Shown here piece by piece: positions 47,319 through 55,347 of a stretch of DNA of 64,000 nt (positions are counted from its first letter, which is position 1; every line of letters starts with the position of its first letter). Location of the stretch: contig JAQTZV010000002.1 in NCBI GenBank assembly GCA_028687585.1, forward strand, positions 1 to 64,000, read 5' to 3'. The stretch is from Desulfuromonadaceae bacterium. GTDB taxonomy: Bacteria > Desulfobacterota > Desulfuromonadia > Geobacterales > Pseudopelobacteraceae. The position numbers and the translations under genes are program-made. Under the pieces are notes generated by a model. The model saw nothing but the letters and a program-made list of their open reading frames with translations. It was not told the DNA's origin and made no database searches.

Positions 47319-47345
47319 GTGAGCTCGCAAGGCTCACTTTTTTTT
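47319..47345 (+). terminator. Intrinsic terminator or attenuator just before rimP
   Basis: GTGAGC (47319-47324) pairs with GCTCAC (47332-47337), followed by eight T. Only 17 bases separate the last T from the rimP ATG, so no promoter can fit between. Either gspE transcripts end here and some read through, or a promoter in 47242-47300 makes a leader that is attenuated. TTGCAT (47262-47267) with TAGTTA 17 bp later is a weak candidate for that promoter. Confidence 0.8.
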
Positions 47346-47362
47346 GTCCAATCGGGATAATA

Positions 47363-47848
47363 ATGGCCACTCAAAAAGAAGATACCTGTACCATCGTAAC
47401 CGGCATTGCTCAGCCAATACTTGACTCAATGGGGCTTGAACTGGTTGATATCGAATTCGGGCGAGTCGGTCCTGAGGCCGTTCTGCGGCTGTTTATTGAT
47501 AAAGAAGGCGGTGTAATGCTTGATGACTGCGCTGGTCTCAGTCGTGAACTGTCTCTGATTCTTGATGTAGAAGATGTCATCTCCTGCAACTATACTTTGG
47601 AAGTTTCGTCGCCAGGTCTCGATCGCCCGCTAAAAAAACAGGCTGATTTCGATCGTTTTGCGGGGCGCCTCATCAAAGTTCGCACCTATCAGCCTTTTCT
47701 TGATGACAGTGGTAATAAACGTAAAACTTTTCTGGGAAAGTTGGAAGGACTTGTCGACGGTATCGTGAAGATGACGCTTACCGAGGGGCAGAGCGCTTCT
47801 ATACCGATTGAGCGTGTTGCTAAAGCTAATCTTGAATTTGAACTCTGA
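47363..47848 (+). CDS. rimP: Ribosome maturation factor RimP
   Basis: 161 aa factor for 30S subunit assembly. LELVDIEFGRVGPEAVLRLFIDKEGG and the conserved VSSPGLDRPL motif identify it. It opens the conserved rimP-nusA-ylxR-infB-rbfA operon, and its expression must pass the hairpin just upstream. Confidence 0.96.
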   Translation: MATQKEDTCTIVTGIAQPILDSMGLELVDIEFGRVGPEAVLRLFIDKEGGVMLDDCAGLSRELSLILDVEDVISCNYTLEVSSPGLDRPLKKQADFDRFAGRLIKVRTYQPFLDDSGNKRKTFLGKLEGLVDGIVKMTLTEGQSASIPIERVAKANLEFEL

Positions 47849-47886
47849 TCTGAAAACCTCTATATGACCAGTAAGGAGAAGTAATC

Positions 47887-49053
47887 GTGGACACAATCAT
47901 TAATCTCAAACACGCAATTGACCAACTTGTAAAAGAGAAGGGCATTGACCGTCAGGTTGTTCTTGAAGCCATGGAACAGGCAGTTTTAACTGCTGCAAAT
48001 AAAAAATATCGTAATACCCGCGAACTTGAAGCCCATTACAACCATGAATCGGGAGAAGTTGAGCTTTTTGAATTTGTTACGGTTGTTGAAGAAGTTGAAG
48101 ATTCTTATAAGGAAATTGGTCTGGATGAAGCGCATGAAATTGATCCGGAAGCCGAAATAGGTGATTCGCTGGGTGAAAAACTGGATGCCAGTGGTTTTAG
48201 TCGTATTGCCGCTCAAACTGCCAAGCAGGTCATTATTCAGAAAGTACGCGATGCCGAGCGTGAAACTATATATAATGAGTACAGTGATCGTGTCTGGGAA
48301 GTAATCACCGGTATGGTACGTCGTTTTGAAAAGGGAGAACTGCTTATTGATCTTGGGCGAGCGGAGGCCGTGTTACCTGCCAAAGAGCAGATGCCCCGTG
48401 AAGTATATCGTCCCGGCGATCGCATTCGGGCCATTATTACCGAAATTCGCATGACGACGAAAGGTCCGCAGATAATGCTTTCACGTACTCATCCCAGCAT
48501 GCTTGCCAAACTGTTTGAAGCTGAGGTGCCGGAGATAGCTGAAGGAATCGTTGAAATTAATGCTATTGTACGTGATGCAGGCAGTCGTGCCAAAATCGCT
48601 GTTTCATCAAATGATCGTGATGTCGATCCGGTCGGTGCCTGTGTTGGTATGCGTGGTGCGCGTGTTCAGAATGTTGTTTCTGAGTTGCGTGGTGAAAAAA
48701 TTGATATTATCCCATGGTCGGAGGATATTGCCCGCTTTGCATGTAATGCCTTATCACCTGCTCAGGTGTCCAAAGTATTTGTAGATGAGGAAAAACGTGC
48801 CCTGGAAATTATTGTAGCAGACGACCAACTCTCTCTCGCAATTGGTAAGCGTGGCCAGAATGTCAGTCTGGCAGCCCGTCTGACCGGTTGCAGGATTGAT
48901 ATCAAGAGTGAATCAAAAGTTGCTGAATCAGAACGACAGGAATTCTCTTCTTTTGATGGTACGGACGTAGATGAAGATGATGCTGATGTAACTGCCAATA
49001 CGGAGCAAGAAGCTGTTGCTGTCGAAAATGCTGTAGAAGCGGTCGTTGAGTAA
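47887..49053 (+). CDS. nusA: Transcription termination/antitermination factor NusA
   Basis: 388 aa RNA polymerase-associated factor that affects pausing, intrinsic termination and antitermination. Domains in order: N-terminal polymerase-binding domain (1-130), S1 (about 135-200), KH1 and KH2 (about 225-345; NVVSELRGEKIDIIPW, IGKRGQNVSLAARLTG). The two acidic repeats of E. coli NusA are missing, replaced by a short acidic tail, as in most bacteria. The start is GTG with AAGGAG upstream. Because NusA changes termination, the hairpin before rimP may be an autoregulatory site. Confidence 0.97.
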   Translation: MDTIINLKHAIDQLVKEKGIDRQVVLEAMEQAVLTAANKKYRNTRELEAHYNHESGEVELFEFVTVVEEVEDSYKEIGLDEAHEIDPEAEIGDSLGEKLDASGFSRIAAQTAKQVIIQKVRDAERETIYNEYSDRVWEVITGMVRRFEKGELLIDLGRAEAVLPAKEQMPREVYRPGDRIRAIITEIRMTTKGPQIMLSRTHPSMLAKLFEAEVPEIAEGIVEINAIVRDAGSRAKIAVSSNDRDVDPVGACVGMRGARVQNVVSELRGEKIDIIPWSEDIARFACNALSPAQVSKVFVDEEKRALEIIVADDQLSLAIGKRGQNVSLAARLTGCRIDIKSESKVAESERQEFSSFDGTDVDEDDADVTANTEQEAVAVENAVEAVVE

Positions 49054-49061
49054 TTCGGGAT

Positions 49062-49664
49062 ATGAACCCCAAAGGTACCGCCGAATCACCGCAGCGCAGC
49101 TGCATCGGGTGCAGGACGAGCAGAGACAAGAGCCTTTTGATCCGTTTTGTCCAAACGCCCGATATGGAGATTCTTCCGGATCTGGAAAATCGTCTTCCCG
49201 GTAGAGGTGCATATACCTGTATTGATAAACGCTGCCTGAGTTCTGCAATTGCACAAAAACAGTTTAAGCGATCTTTTAAACAAGATGTGACTATAATGCC
49301 TGCAGAGCAACTCATCGAGCATGTGAGGCAGCAACTGTATAACCGTATTGTCGGTTTAATTGGGTTGGCAAACAAAGCCGGATTAATAACCGGTGGCAGT
49401 TCCATGGTAATCGATGCTGTAAAGAGCAAAAAAAAACCCGGTTTTGTCATTGTGTCAAAGGATGTTTCGGAAGCAATCGGCGATAAAATTATACAAGCTG
49501 CAACGGTACATCGTGTGCAGCACAGAACTGTTCTCACAAAAGTTGATTTCGGGGTGATTTTAGGTAAGGCGCCCAGAAGTGCGATTGCCGTTGCATCCGG
49601 CGGGTTTGTGGCACAACTGGTGAGAGCAATTGACAGATACACAAACTTCCTGGGGGAGGTATAA
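49062..49664 (+). CDS. YlxR (RnpM) domain fused to an L7Ae-like (YlxQ) domain
   Basis: 200 aa with two RNA-binding parts. Residues 10-85 are YlxR (SPQRSCIGCRTSRDKSLLIRFV, GRGAYTC, CLSSAIAQKQFKRSF), the family recently tied to RNase P and nucleoid-associated control. Residues 100-195 resemble the L7Ae/L30e-like protein YlxQ (GLIGLANKAGLITGGSSMVIDAVKS). In Firmicutes these are two adjacent genes; here they are one reading frame. The position between nusA and infB is the standard one. Confidence 0.88.
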   Translation: MNPKGTAESPQRSCIGCRTSRDKSLLIRFVQTPDMEILPDLENRLPGRGAYTCIDKRCLSSAIAQKQFKRSFKQDVTIMPAEQLIEHVRQQLYNRIVGLIGLANKAGLITGGSSMVIDAVKSKKKPGFVIVSKDVSEAIGDKIIQAATVHRVQHRTVLTKVDFGVILGKAPRSAIAVASGGFVAQLVRAIDRYTNFLGEV

Positions 49665-49670
49665 AAGGAT

Positions 49671-52409
49671 ATGGGCAAAATTAGTGTGGGTAGTTTGGCT
49701 AAAACGTTGGGCGTTGAGCCCAAGGAAGCTATTGCCAGGCTTAAGGAAATTGGTGTTGACGCAAAAACGGCGACGTCGCAGGTCGATGAGGGTGTCGTTG
49801 CTCGTTTGACAGCCCCCCAGCAAAAAGATACCGGAACTAATGAGGTCAGGGTCGCATCAAATATCATACGTCGCAGAGCAAAAGTCGTTCCGGTCGATGA
49901 AGAACCGGAATCAGCGGTACCGGTTGCTGCTGCTCCGGTACAGCCTCCCGTTGCTCAGGCGCCGACTGAGGCCACCGTTGCCGAGTTACTGCCTGCTGCC
50001 GATAATCGTACAGCAGAGGAAACTGCAGTTACCACTGTTGTTGACGTGACGACTTCAGAGCCACCGGTGCCGGTGGAGAAGCCGGTAGAGATCATGAAAG
50101 CGAGCCCGAATCAGGCCAGAATCCTCGGTATGGTAGAGATTCACGGAGTTACGAATCGTGCTACCAGGGTTGTTACCAAAGAGACTCCTGTTACGCCGCG
50201 TACCGCCCCACAGCGCCCTGCTCAAGATCCGTCTGGGCAGCGAAGACCAGTCCCCGCAGCAGATCAGAGAAGACCTGCGTCGGCTCCAGGAGCTGATACA
50301 CGGCGCCCTACTCCGGGATATGAGCAGCGACGACCTGTATCAACAGCACCTTCTGCGCCGGCGACCGAGCTTGATCGATCACGCATGAAGCAGGTACAGC
50401 TTGCCCCGGCAGCGCTTCCCGCAGGTGACAATCGACGTGGTGCCGGGAAGAAAGACGGCGCTCCCGGCTACGGTGACACCGGCAAGGGTGTCAAGAAGGG
50501 TGCTCCACCGACAAAGAAAAAAGAGCAGCCACGCAAGAATGAAATTATTGAGAAGCGTGAACGTGCATTTGATCCGGCGTATAAAGGTTCGAAGAAGCGT
50601 GGTGGAAAAGTACAGGTTTCCAATACGAACAAAACTGAAATTACCGTACCGAAGGCAATCAAGCGTATCATTAAAATATCGGAAAGCATTTCAGTCGGAG
50701 AGTTGGCCAAGCGTCTCGGCATCAAGGCAAATGATCTCATTAAATCGCTGATGAAGATGGGCATGATGGTTACCATCAATCATCAGCTTGATTACGACAC
50801 CTCCGTTATTCTGGCCTCAGAATATGACTATGAAGTTGAAAACGTTGCAGTTGATTTGGATGAGATTCTCGAGTCTACTATTGATGCTCCTGAAACATTG
50901 ATAAAAAGGCCTCCGGTTGTGACCATTATGGGGCATGTCGATCACGGTAAGACCTCGCTGCTTGATGCCATCCGCGAAGCAAACGTCATCGCCGGCGAGG
51001 CAGGTGGTATCACTCAGCATATCGGTGCGTACGATGTTGAATTGAACGGCCGTAAAATAACGTTCCTTGATACACCCGGCCATGAAGCGTTTACCGCTAT
51101 GCGTGCCCGCGGTGCCAAGGTCACTGATATTGTTGTCCTTGTTGTTGCTGCTGATGACGGGGTAATGCCGCAGACCAAAGAAGCGATTAATCACGCCAAA
51201 GCGGCTGAAGTACCCATCATAGTCGCTATCAACAAAATAGATAAACCGGGTGCAAAGCCTGACCGGGTCAAGCAGGAATTGACCGATCAGGGGGTCGTGT
51301 CTTCCGATTGGGGTGGCGATGTCACGATGGTGGAAGTTTCTGCAAAACAGCGTACCAATCTGGAGGGATTGCTGGAAATGATCCTTCTCCAGGCTGACTT
51401 GATGGAGTTGACTGCTAATCCGAATAAGTTGGCGAAGGGTACCATTGTTGAAGGAAGACTCGACAAAGGTCGTGGACCGGTTGCCACTGTATTGGTGCAG
51501 GAAGGTACGGTTAAAACCGGAGACTACTGCGTTGTCGGGGTCCACTCCGGTCGTGTCAGAGCGATGCAGAATGATCGTGGTGAAAAGGTTATTGAGGCTG
51601 GGCCATCTATGCCGGTTGAGCTGGTAGGGTTGTCCGGTGTGCCGAACGCGGGCGATATTTTCGTGGCTATGAAAGATGAAAAACAGGCCAAGGAAATTGC
51701 GACATTACGTCAGATCAAGCATCGCGAAGTTGAATTTGCCAAACATACCAAGTTATCGCTGGAAGATCTCTATAAGCGGATTCAGAGCGGTGAAGTCAAG
51801 GATCTCAATGTCGTTGTCAAGGGCGATGTTCAGGGTTCGGTTGAGGCCGTCAGCGAAACTCTCCGGAAACTGTCAACAGAAGCGGTCCGCCTGAACGTAA
51901 TTCACTCTGCCGTTGGTGCGATCACCGAGACGGACGTCAATCTGGCTGCTGCTTCTAATGCTGTTATCATCGGTTTTAATGTTCGCCCTGAAATTAAGGC
52001 GCAAGGACATGCCGAGCGAGAAGGCGTTGATATCAGGCTTTACAGCATTATTTACGACGCGGTTGAAGATGTTAAAAAAGCTATGGAAGGCCTGCTGGAT
52101 CCAACGTTCAAGGAGAAATTCCTTGGCCGTGTCGTGATCCGCGATGTGTTCAGTGTGCCGAAAATCGGCAATGTTGCCGGTTGTTATGTCACTGACGGTA
52201 AAATGGTGCGTAACGCGCAAGTTCGGTTGTTACGTGATAACGTGGTTATGTATGAGGGCAAAATGTCATCGCTGCGTCGCTTTAAAGACGATGTCAAGGA
52301 AGTTGCTACCGCCTACGAATGCGGTATTGGCCTTGAGAACTTCAACGACATTAAAGTCGATGATATAATCGAAGCATTTGAAATGGAAAAAATAGCTACC
52401 AAACTATAG
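49671..52409 (+). CDS. infB: Translation initiation factor IF-2
   Basis: 912 aa GTPase that brings initiator tRNA to the 30S subunit. An N-terminal IF2N domain ([19 protein letters not shown]), a long Pro/Ala/Thr-rich linker with four repeats around RRP (about residues 183-225), a second IF2N domain (about 335-385), then the G domain: GHVDHGKT at 421-428, [14 protein letters not shown]. Domains II-IV follow. No internal start was assigned. The ribosome site GGGGGAGG overlaps the end of the preceding gene. Confidence 0.98.
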   Translation: MGKISVGSLAKTLGVEPKEAIARLKEIGVDAKTATSQVDEGVVARLTAPQQKDTGTNEVRVASNIIRRRAKVVPVDEEPESAVPVAAAPVQPPVAQAPTEATVAELLPAADNRTAEETAVTTVVDVTTSEPPVPVEKPVEIMKASPNQARILGMVEIHGVTNRATRVVTKETPVTPRTAPQRPAQDPSGQRRPVPAADQRRPASAPGADTRRPTPGYEQRRPVSTAPSAPATELDRSRMKQVQLAPAALPAGDNRRGAGKKDGAPGYGDTGKGVKKGAPPTKKKEQPRKNEIIEKRERAFDPAYKGSKKRGGKVQVSNTNKTEITVPKAIKRIIKISESISVGELAKRLGIKANDLIKSLMKMGMMVTINHQLDYDTSVILASEYDYEVENVAVDLDEILESTIDAPETLIKRPPVVTIMGHVDHGKTSLLDAIREANVIAGEAGGITQHIGAYDVELNGRKITFLDTPGHEAFTAMRARGAKVTDIVVLVVAADDGVMPQTKEAINHAKAAEVPIIVAINKIDKPGAKPDRVKQELTDQGVVSSDWGGDVTMVEVSAKQRTNLEGLLEMILLQADLMELTANPNKLAKGTIVEGRLDKGRGPVATVLVQEGTVKTGDYCVVGVHSGRVRAMQNDRGEKVIEAGPSMPVELVGLSGVPNAGDIFVAMKDEKQAKEIATLRQIKHREVEFAKHTKLSLEDLYKRIQSGEVKDLNVVVKGDVQGSVEAVSETLRKLSTEAVRLNVIHSAVGAITETDVNLAAASNAVIIGFNVRPEIKAQGHAEREGVDIRLYSIIYDAVEDVKKAMEGLLDPTFKEKFLGRVVIRDVFSVPKIGNVAGCYVTDGKMVRNAQVRLLRDNVVMYEGKMSSLRRFKDDVKEVATAYECGIGLENFNDIKVDDIIEAFEMEKIATKL

Positions 52410-52410
52410 G

Positions 52411-52454
52411 GGGTACGGGGTACGGGATATAAAATAATCCTGTACCCAGTACCC
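52411..52454 (+). repeat. GGGTAC-repeat hairpin between infB and rbfA
   Basis: Two copies of GGGTAC (52411-52416, 52418-52423) face two inverted copies GTACCC (52442-52447, 52449-52454) around an AT-rich loop, giving a strong hairpin with single mismatches and no T-run. It sits inside the operon and leaves only 12 bases before the rbfA ATG. A small REP-like repeat is likely. Confidence 0.65.
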
Positions 52455-52466
52455 TGAGGTCTTCCC

Positions 52467-52838
52467 ATGCAGCACAAACGTTCGGACAAGGTTGCTGAAA
52501 CCATACATGAAATTATCTGCTCCATCCTTTCCCGCGGTCTCAACGATCCACGGATCGGCTTTGTCACCATAACCGGTGTTGAAGTAACGGATGATCTGAG
52601 TCTGGCGCGTATTTTTTTCACCGTTATCGGCGATGAGAAGGTTAAAAAAGATACTGAGGCTGGGCTGAATAGCGCAAAAGGGTTTATTCGCCGGGACATA
52701 GGCAAAAAACTCACGATCCGGCACACGCCGGAGCTTGTGTTTAAATATGATAAATCTCTTGATTACGGCAGCAGGATAGAATCCCTTCTCAAGGAGATAC
52801 ATACTGAACATGACGGAAACAATTCGGCAGATAATTGA
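52467..52838 (+). CDS. rbfA: Ribosome-binding factor A
   Basis: 123 aa KH-like protein needed for late 30S maturation and growth in the cold. RSDKVAETIHEIICSIL, DPRIGFVTITGVEVTDDLSLARIFF and RHTPELVFKYDKSLDYG are family motifs. The last 29 bases overlap nrnA. No strong ribosome site is visible (GAGG about 10 bases upstream of the ATG). Confidence 0.96.
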   Translation: MQHKRSDKVAETIHEIICSILSRGLNDPRIGFVTITGVEVTDDLSLARIFFTVIGDEKVKKDTEAGLNSAKGFIRRDIGKKLTIRHTPELVFKYDKSLDYGSRIESLLKEIHTEHDGNNSADN

Positions 52839-53769
52839 ATTAATACGCAGCAACTCCTCGTTTCTCATCACTACGCATGAAGGGCCGGATGGTGATGCTG
52901 TTGGGTCATCGCTGGCTTTGGCATCTTTTCTTCGTAATCTGGGCAAAAACGTAACTGTTCATTATCAGGATGCAGTCCCTGACCTGTATGCTTTTCTTCC
53001 CGGTACAGATTCCGTGCTGCAACATATTCCCGATCAACATTTCGATGTCTCATTCGTGCTTGATGTCGGTGAGCGGAAGCGTGCCGGTAAAGAATTCTGT
53101 GATTTCTTACGGGTAACCACGACGGTCAACCTCGATCACCACCTTTCCTGTGAAAATTTTGCCGATTACAACCTTATAGACTCTCAGGCGGCTGCGACAG
53201 GTATTATTGTGTACCGGCTTGCCGCCGCGTACGGGTATCACTTTGACCGTGATACCGCACTCTGTATTTATGCTGCAGTAATCACCGATACCGGTTCTTT
53301 CCGCTACTCCAATGCTAACCGGGAGGCATTTACTGTTGCCGGGGAGATGATTGCATGTGGCGTCAACGCATGGGATGTGGCAGAGAAACTCTATGAAAAC
53401 CAGCCGCAAAAACGCCTTGAGCTTTTAGCGAAATGCCTGTCGACTCTGGAAGTATTCAAAGACGGGAAGGCCGCCTCAGTCACAGCAACAAGCGACATGT
53501 TTGCTGCCTGTGGGGCAAACGCCGAATTGACGGATGGCTTTGTCAATTATCCCCGTTCTGTTCGCGGTGTTGAAGTCGCGATATTTTTCAGGCAGTTGGA
53601 AGAGAAAAAATTCAAAGTCGGTTTCCGCTCAAAGGGGAAAGTGAATGTCGCGGCTTTTTCGGCAGCGCTCGGTGGCGGTGGGCACCATAATGCCGCCGGG
53701 TGCACTGTCGATGGTTCTCTGGAAGAAGTCAAGGCGGCAGTTTACAAAATCGTGGAAACGTCTCTTTGA
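52810..53769 (+). CDS. nrnA: DHH-family phosphoesterase, NrnA type (nanoRNase/pAp phosphatase)
   Basis: 319 aa. Metal-binding motifs of the DHH domain: His23, Asp27, Asp29 (THEGPDGDAVGSS), Asp-Val-Gly, Asp109-His110-His111 (LDHHLSC) and a further Asp in AVITDTGSF. The DHHA1 substrate domain ends with GGGGHHNAAGC. The size and the infB-rbfA-truB context fit NrnA, which degrades 2-5 nt RNA and/or dephosphorylates 3'-phosphoadenosine 5'-phosphate. Ribosome site GGAG lies in rbfA. truB starts inside its stop codon. Confidence 0.93.
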   Translation: MTETIRQIIELIRSNSSFLITTHEGPDGDAVGSSLALASFLRNLGKNVTVHYQDAVPDLYAFLPGTDSVLQHIPDQHFDVSFVLDVGERKRAGKEFCDFLRVTTTVNLDHHLSCENFADYNLIDSQAAATGIIVYRLAAAYGYHFDRDTALCIYAAVITDTGSFRYSNANREAFTVAGEMIACGVNAWDVAEKLYENQPQKRLELLAKCLSTLEVFKDGKAASVTATSDMFAACGANAELTDGFVNYPRSVRGVEVAIFFRQLEEKKFKVGFRSKGKVNVAAFSAALGGGGHHNAAGCTVDGSLEEVKAAVYKIVETSL

Positions 53770-54677
53770 TTAACGGCTTCGTAGTTATTGACAAGCCTGC
53801 CGGCATAACCTCTCATGACGTGATCAGCCGCGTGCGCCGCATTTTGGGAACAAAAAAAGTCGGGCACACCGGCACTCTTGACCCATTTGCTACCGGTGTA
53901 CTGCCAATTGCCGTCAACGACGGCACAAAGTGCATCCCGTTCCTCGATGAAGGGAGCAAGACCTACGAAGCGTTACTGCGCCTCGGCGTCACCACCGATA
54001 CGCTCGACATGACCGGTGCGGTTTTGTCAGAATCAACCCCCTCGTCCATTACCCGCGATCAGTTCATCTCTTCCCTTGCAGAATTCACCGGTTCAATCGG
54101 CCAGATTCCTCCCATGTATTCTGCGATCAAGCAGAACGGCCAGCCGCTCTATAAACTGGCACGCCAAGGCGTGGAAGTTGAACGCAAAGTTCGTGATGTT
54201 GAAATTTACTCTCTGGAGCTGCTTTCCTTCGACCTGCCGCATGTTGCTATTCGGGTTGTCTGTTCACGGGGCACCTATGTGCGCAGTCTGGCAGATGACA
54301 TTGGCCGCTCGCTTGGATGCGGAGCCGCTTTGCAGGAATTGCGGCGCACCGCCAGTGGGCCGTTTCGTATTGAAGAGTCGGTCGCCCTTGCTGATCTTGA
54401 AACCGCTGCAGGTGAGGGGAGGGCGGAGTCTCTCTGTCTATCGCTGATGGCAGCGCTCGCTCACCTCCCGGAAATTCCGCTGACGGACGAAGGGTTGGAA
54501 GGACTCCGTTTCGGCAGGGCACCGTCGTGGAGCTCCACTCTTCTTGAAACTCCTCTCAGTTGTACGGGCGAGAACCCTGTCCGCCTGGTGTCCGGAGGAG
54601 GACTGGCCGCCGTGGCTGTTGTAAAGCCGGGTCGCGGACCGGATGCTGTTATTATGCTAAAGCGCGTACTGATTTGA
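53766..54677 (+). CDS. truB: tRNA pseudouridine-55 synthase
   Basis: 303 aa enzyme that makes pseudouridine 55 in the T-loop of tRNAs. Catalytic Asp39 lies in GHTGTLDPFATGVLPIA; GFVVIDKPAGITSHDV is the family N-terminus, and YVRSLADDIG follows later. The start is TTG at 53766 in the overlap TTGA with the nrnA stop, because it puts the conserved N-terminus at residue 1. Upstream extension of the frame is not meaningful. Confidence 0.94.
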   Translation: MINGFVVIDKPAGITSHDVISRVRRILGTKKVGHTGTLDPFATGVLPIAVNDGTKCIPFLDEGSKTYEALLRLGVTTDTLDMTGAVLSESTPSSITRDQFISSLAEFTGSIGQIPPMYSAIKQNGQPLYKLARQGVEVERKVRDVEIYSLELLSFDLPHVAIRVVCSRGTYVRSLADDIGRSLGCGAALQELRRTASGPFRIEESVALADLETAAGEGRAESLCLSLMAALAHLPEIPLTDEGLEGLRFGRAPSWSSTLLETPLSCTGENPVRLVSGGGLAAVAVVKPGRGPDAVIMLKRVLI

Positions 54678-54685
54678 TATTAGGC

Positions 54686-54714
54686 TTTACATATTGGCAA
54701 CAATATGGTAAAAG
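54686..54714 (+). promoter_or_regulatory. Promoter of rpsO
   Basis: TTTACA (54686-54691), 17 bp, TAAAAG (54709-54714). It falls in the 105-bp space between truB and rpsO, where a separate promoter is expected for a ribosomal protein gene. Confidence 0.55.
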
Positions 54715-54782
54715 TTCCAACTCTGAAAAAATTGTATGCGTTTTAATACGCTTTACCAAAAAAAGTAATGGAGGAGCAAACT

Positions 54783-55049
54783 GTGCTGGCTACCGAAAAA
54801 AAGCAGGAAATCATCAACGCATTCAAGAAACATGAAAGTGATACCGGTTCACCGGAAGTGCAGATCGCAATTCTGACCGAGCGGATCACCTATTTGACGG
54901 AACATTTCAAAACTCACAAGAAGGATCACCATAGCCGTCGCGGTCTTCTCAAGCTTGTCGGCCAGAGAAGACGTATGCTTGACTATCTGAAAGGCAAAGA
55001 GCTGGGCAGATACAAAACAGTTATCGAAAAACTCGGCATTCGTAGATAG
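54783..55049 (+). CDS. rpsO: Ribosomal protein S15
   Basis: 88 aa small-subunit protein binding 16S rRNA helices 20-22. [24 protein letters not shown], split by its start, and [21 protein letters not shown] are universal. The GTG at 54783 is the right start: GGAGGAG lies at 54770-54776 and the length is then exactly 88. The ATG at 54768 sits within the ribosome site. Followed by pnp as in most bacteria. Confidence 0.98.
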   Translation: MLATEKKQEIINAFKKHESDTGSPEVQIAILTERITYLTEHFKTHKKDHHSRRGLLKLVGQRRRMLDYLKGKELGRYKTVIEKLGIRR

Positions 55050-55050
55050 T

Positions 55051-55090
55051 AAACGGCGGTATACCTGTCAATGCAGGTATACCGCCGTTT
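55051..55090 (+). other. Perfect 17-bp hairpin after rpsO
   Basis: AAACGGCGGTATACCTG (55051-55067) pairs exactly with 55074-55090, loop TCAATG. It begins two bases after the rpsO stop. TTTCCGTTT follows, so it may terminate; the long perfect duplex would also be a good RNase III substrate, as the rpsO-pnp spacer is in E. coli. Confidence 0.8.
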
Positions 55091-55115
55091 CCGTTTACAG
55101 GATGCTCATTTCAGA

Positions 55116-55143
55116 AAAGGGCTTTGCGGCCCTTTTTATTTTT
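55116..55143 (+). terminator. Second hairpin/terminator in the rpsO-pnp spacer
   Basis: AAAGGGC (55116-55122) pairs with GCCCTTT (55129-55135), loop TTTGCG, followed by TTATTTTTG. This is a typical intrinsic terminator 66 bases after rpsO. pnp therefore needs its own promoter, which I could not locate with confidence between the palindromic element and 55348. Confidence 0.85.
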
Positions 55144-55162
55144 GTTGGGGGCGTGGATAGAG

Positions 55163-55304
55163 CTCCTGCGGCTATGATGATGAATATAGGCCCTTCCGCC
55201 GGTTGTTCGGCGATGACTCCTCAGCGTACAAGTCACGTACGCTTACGTAGCCACCTTCTCACAACCACCGGAATCATCCTAAATTGATCATCATGAATCA
55301 GGAG
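55163..55304. repeat. Palindromic element (copy 3)
   Basis: CTCCTG (55163-55168) and ATGATGAT (55174-55181) match inverted ATCATCAT (55287-55294) and CAGGAG (55299-55304). Further inside, CCGGTTGT (55199-55206) faces ACAACC and CCGG (55261-55271). The centre is a perfect hairpin AGCGTAC/GTACGCT (55223-55243), bordered by CTCCTCA on one side and TACGTAGCC on the other, like the centre of copy 1. No coding capacity is seen. Confidence 0.7.
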
Positions 55305-55347
55305 TTGTAGCGACGGCCCCAACGCAACCGAAGAGGAGAATAGTATT

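Noticed and set aside
48902-49867. 321-aa minus-strand open frame
   Set aside because: Antisense to nusA, the YlxR fusion gene and infB. Low-complexity Ser/Thr/Pro sequence, as expected of a shadow.
55102-55287. 61-aa open frame in the rpsO-pnp spacer
   Set aside because: It lies within the terminator and the palindromic element. No ribosome site, and the sequence is explained by the hairpins.
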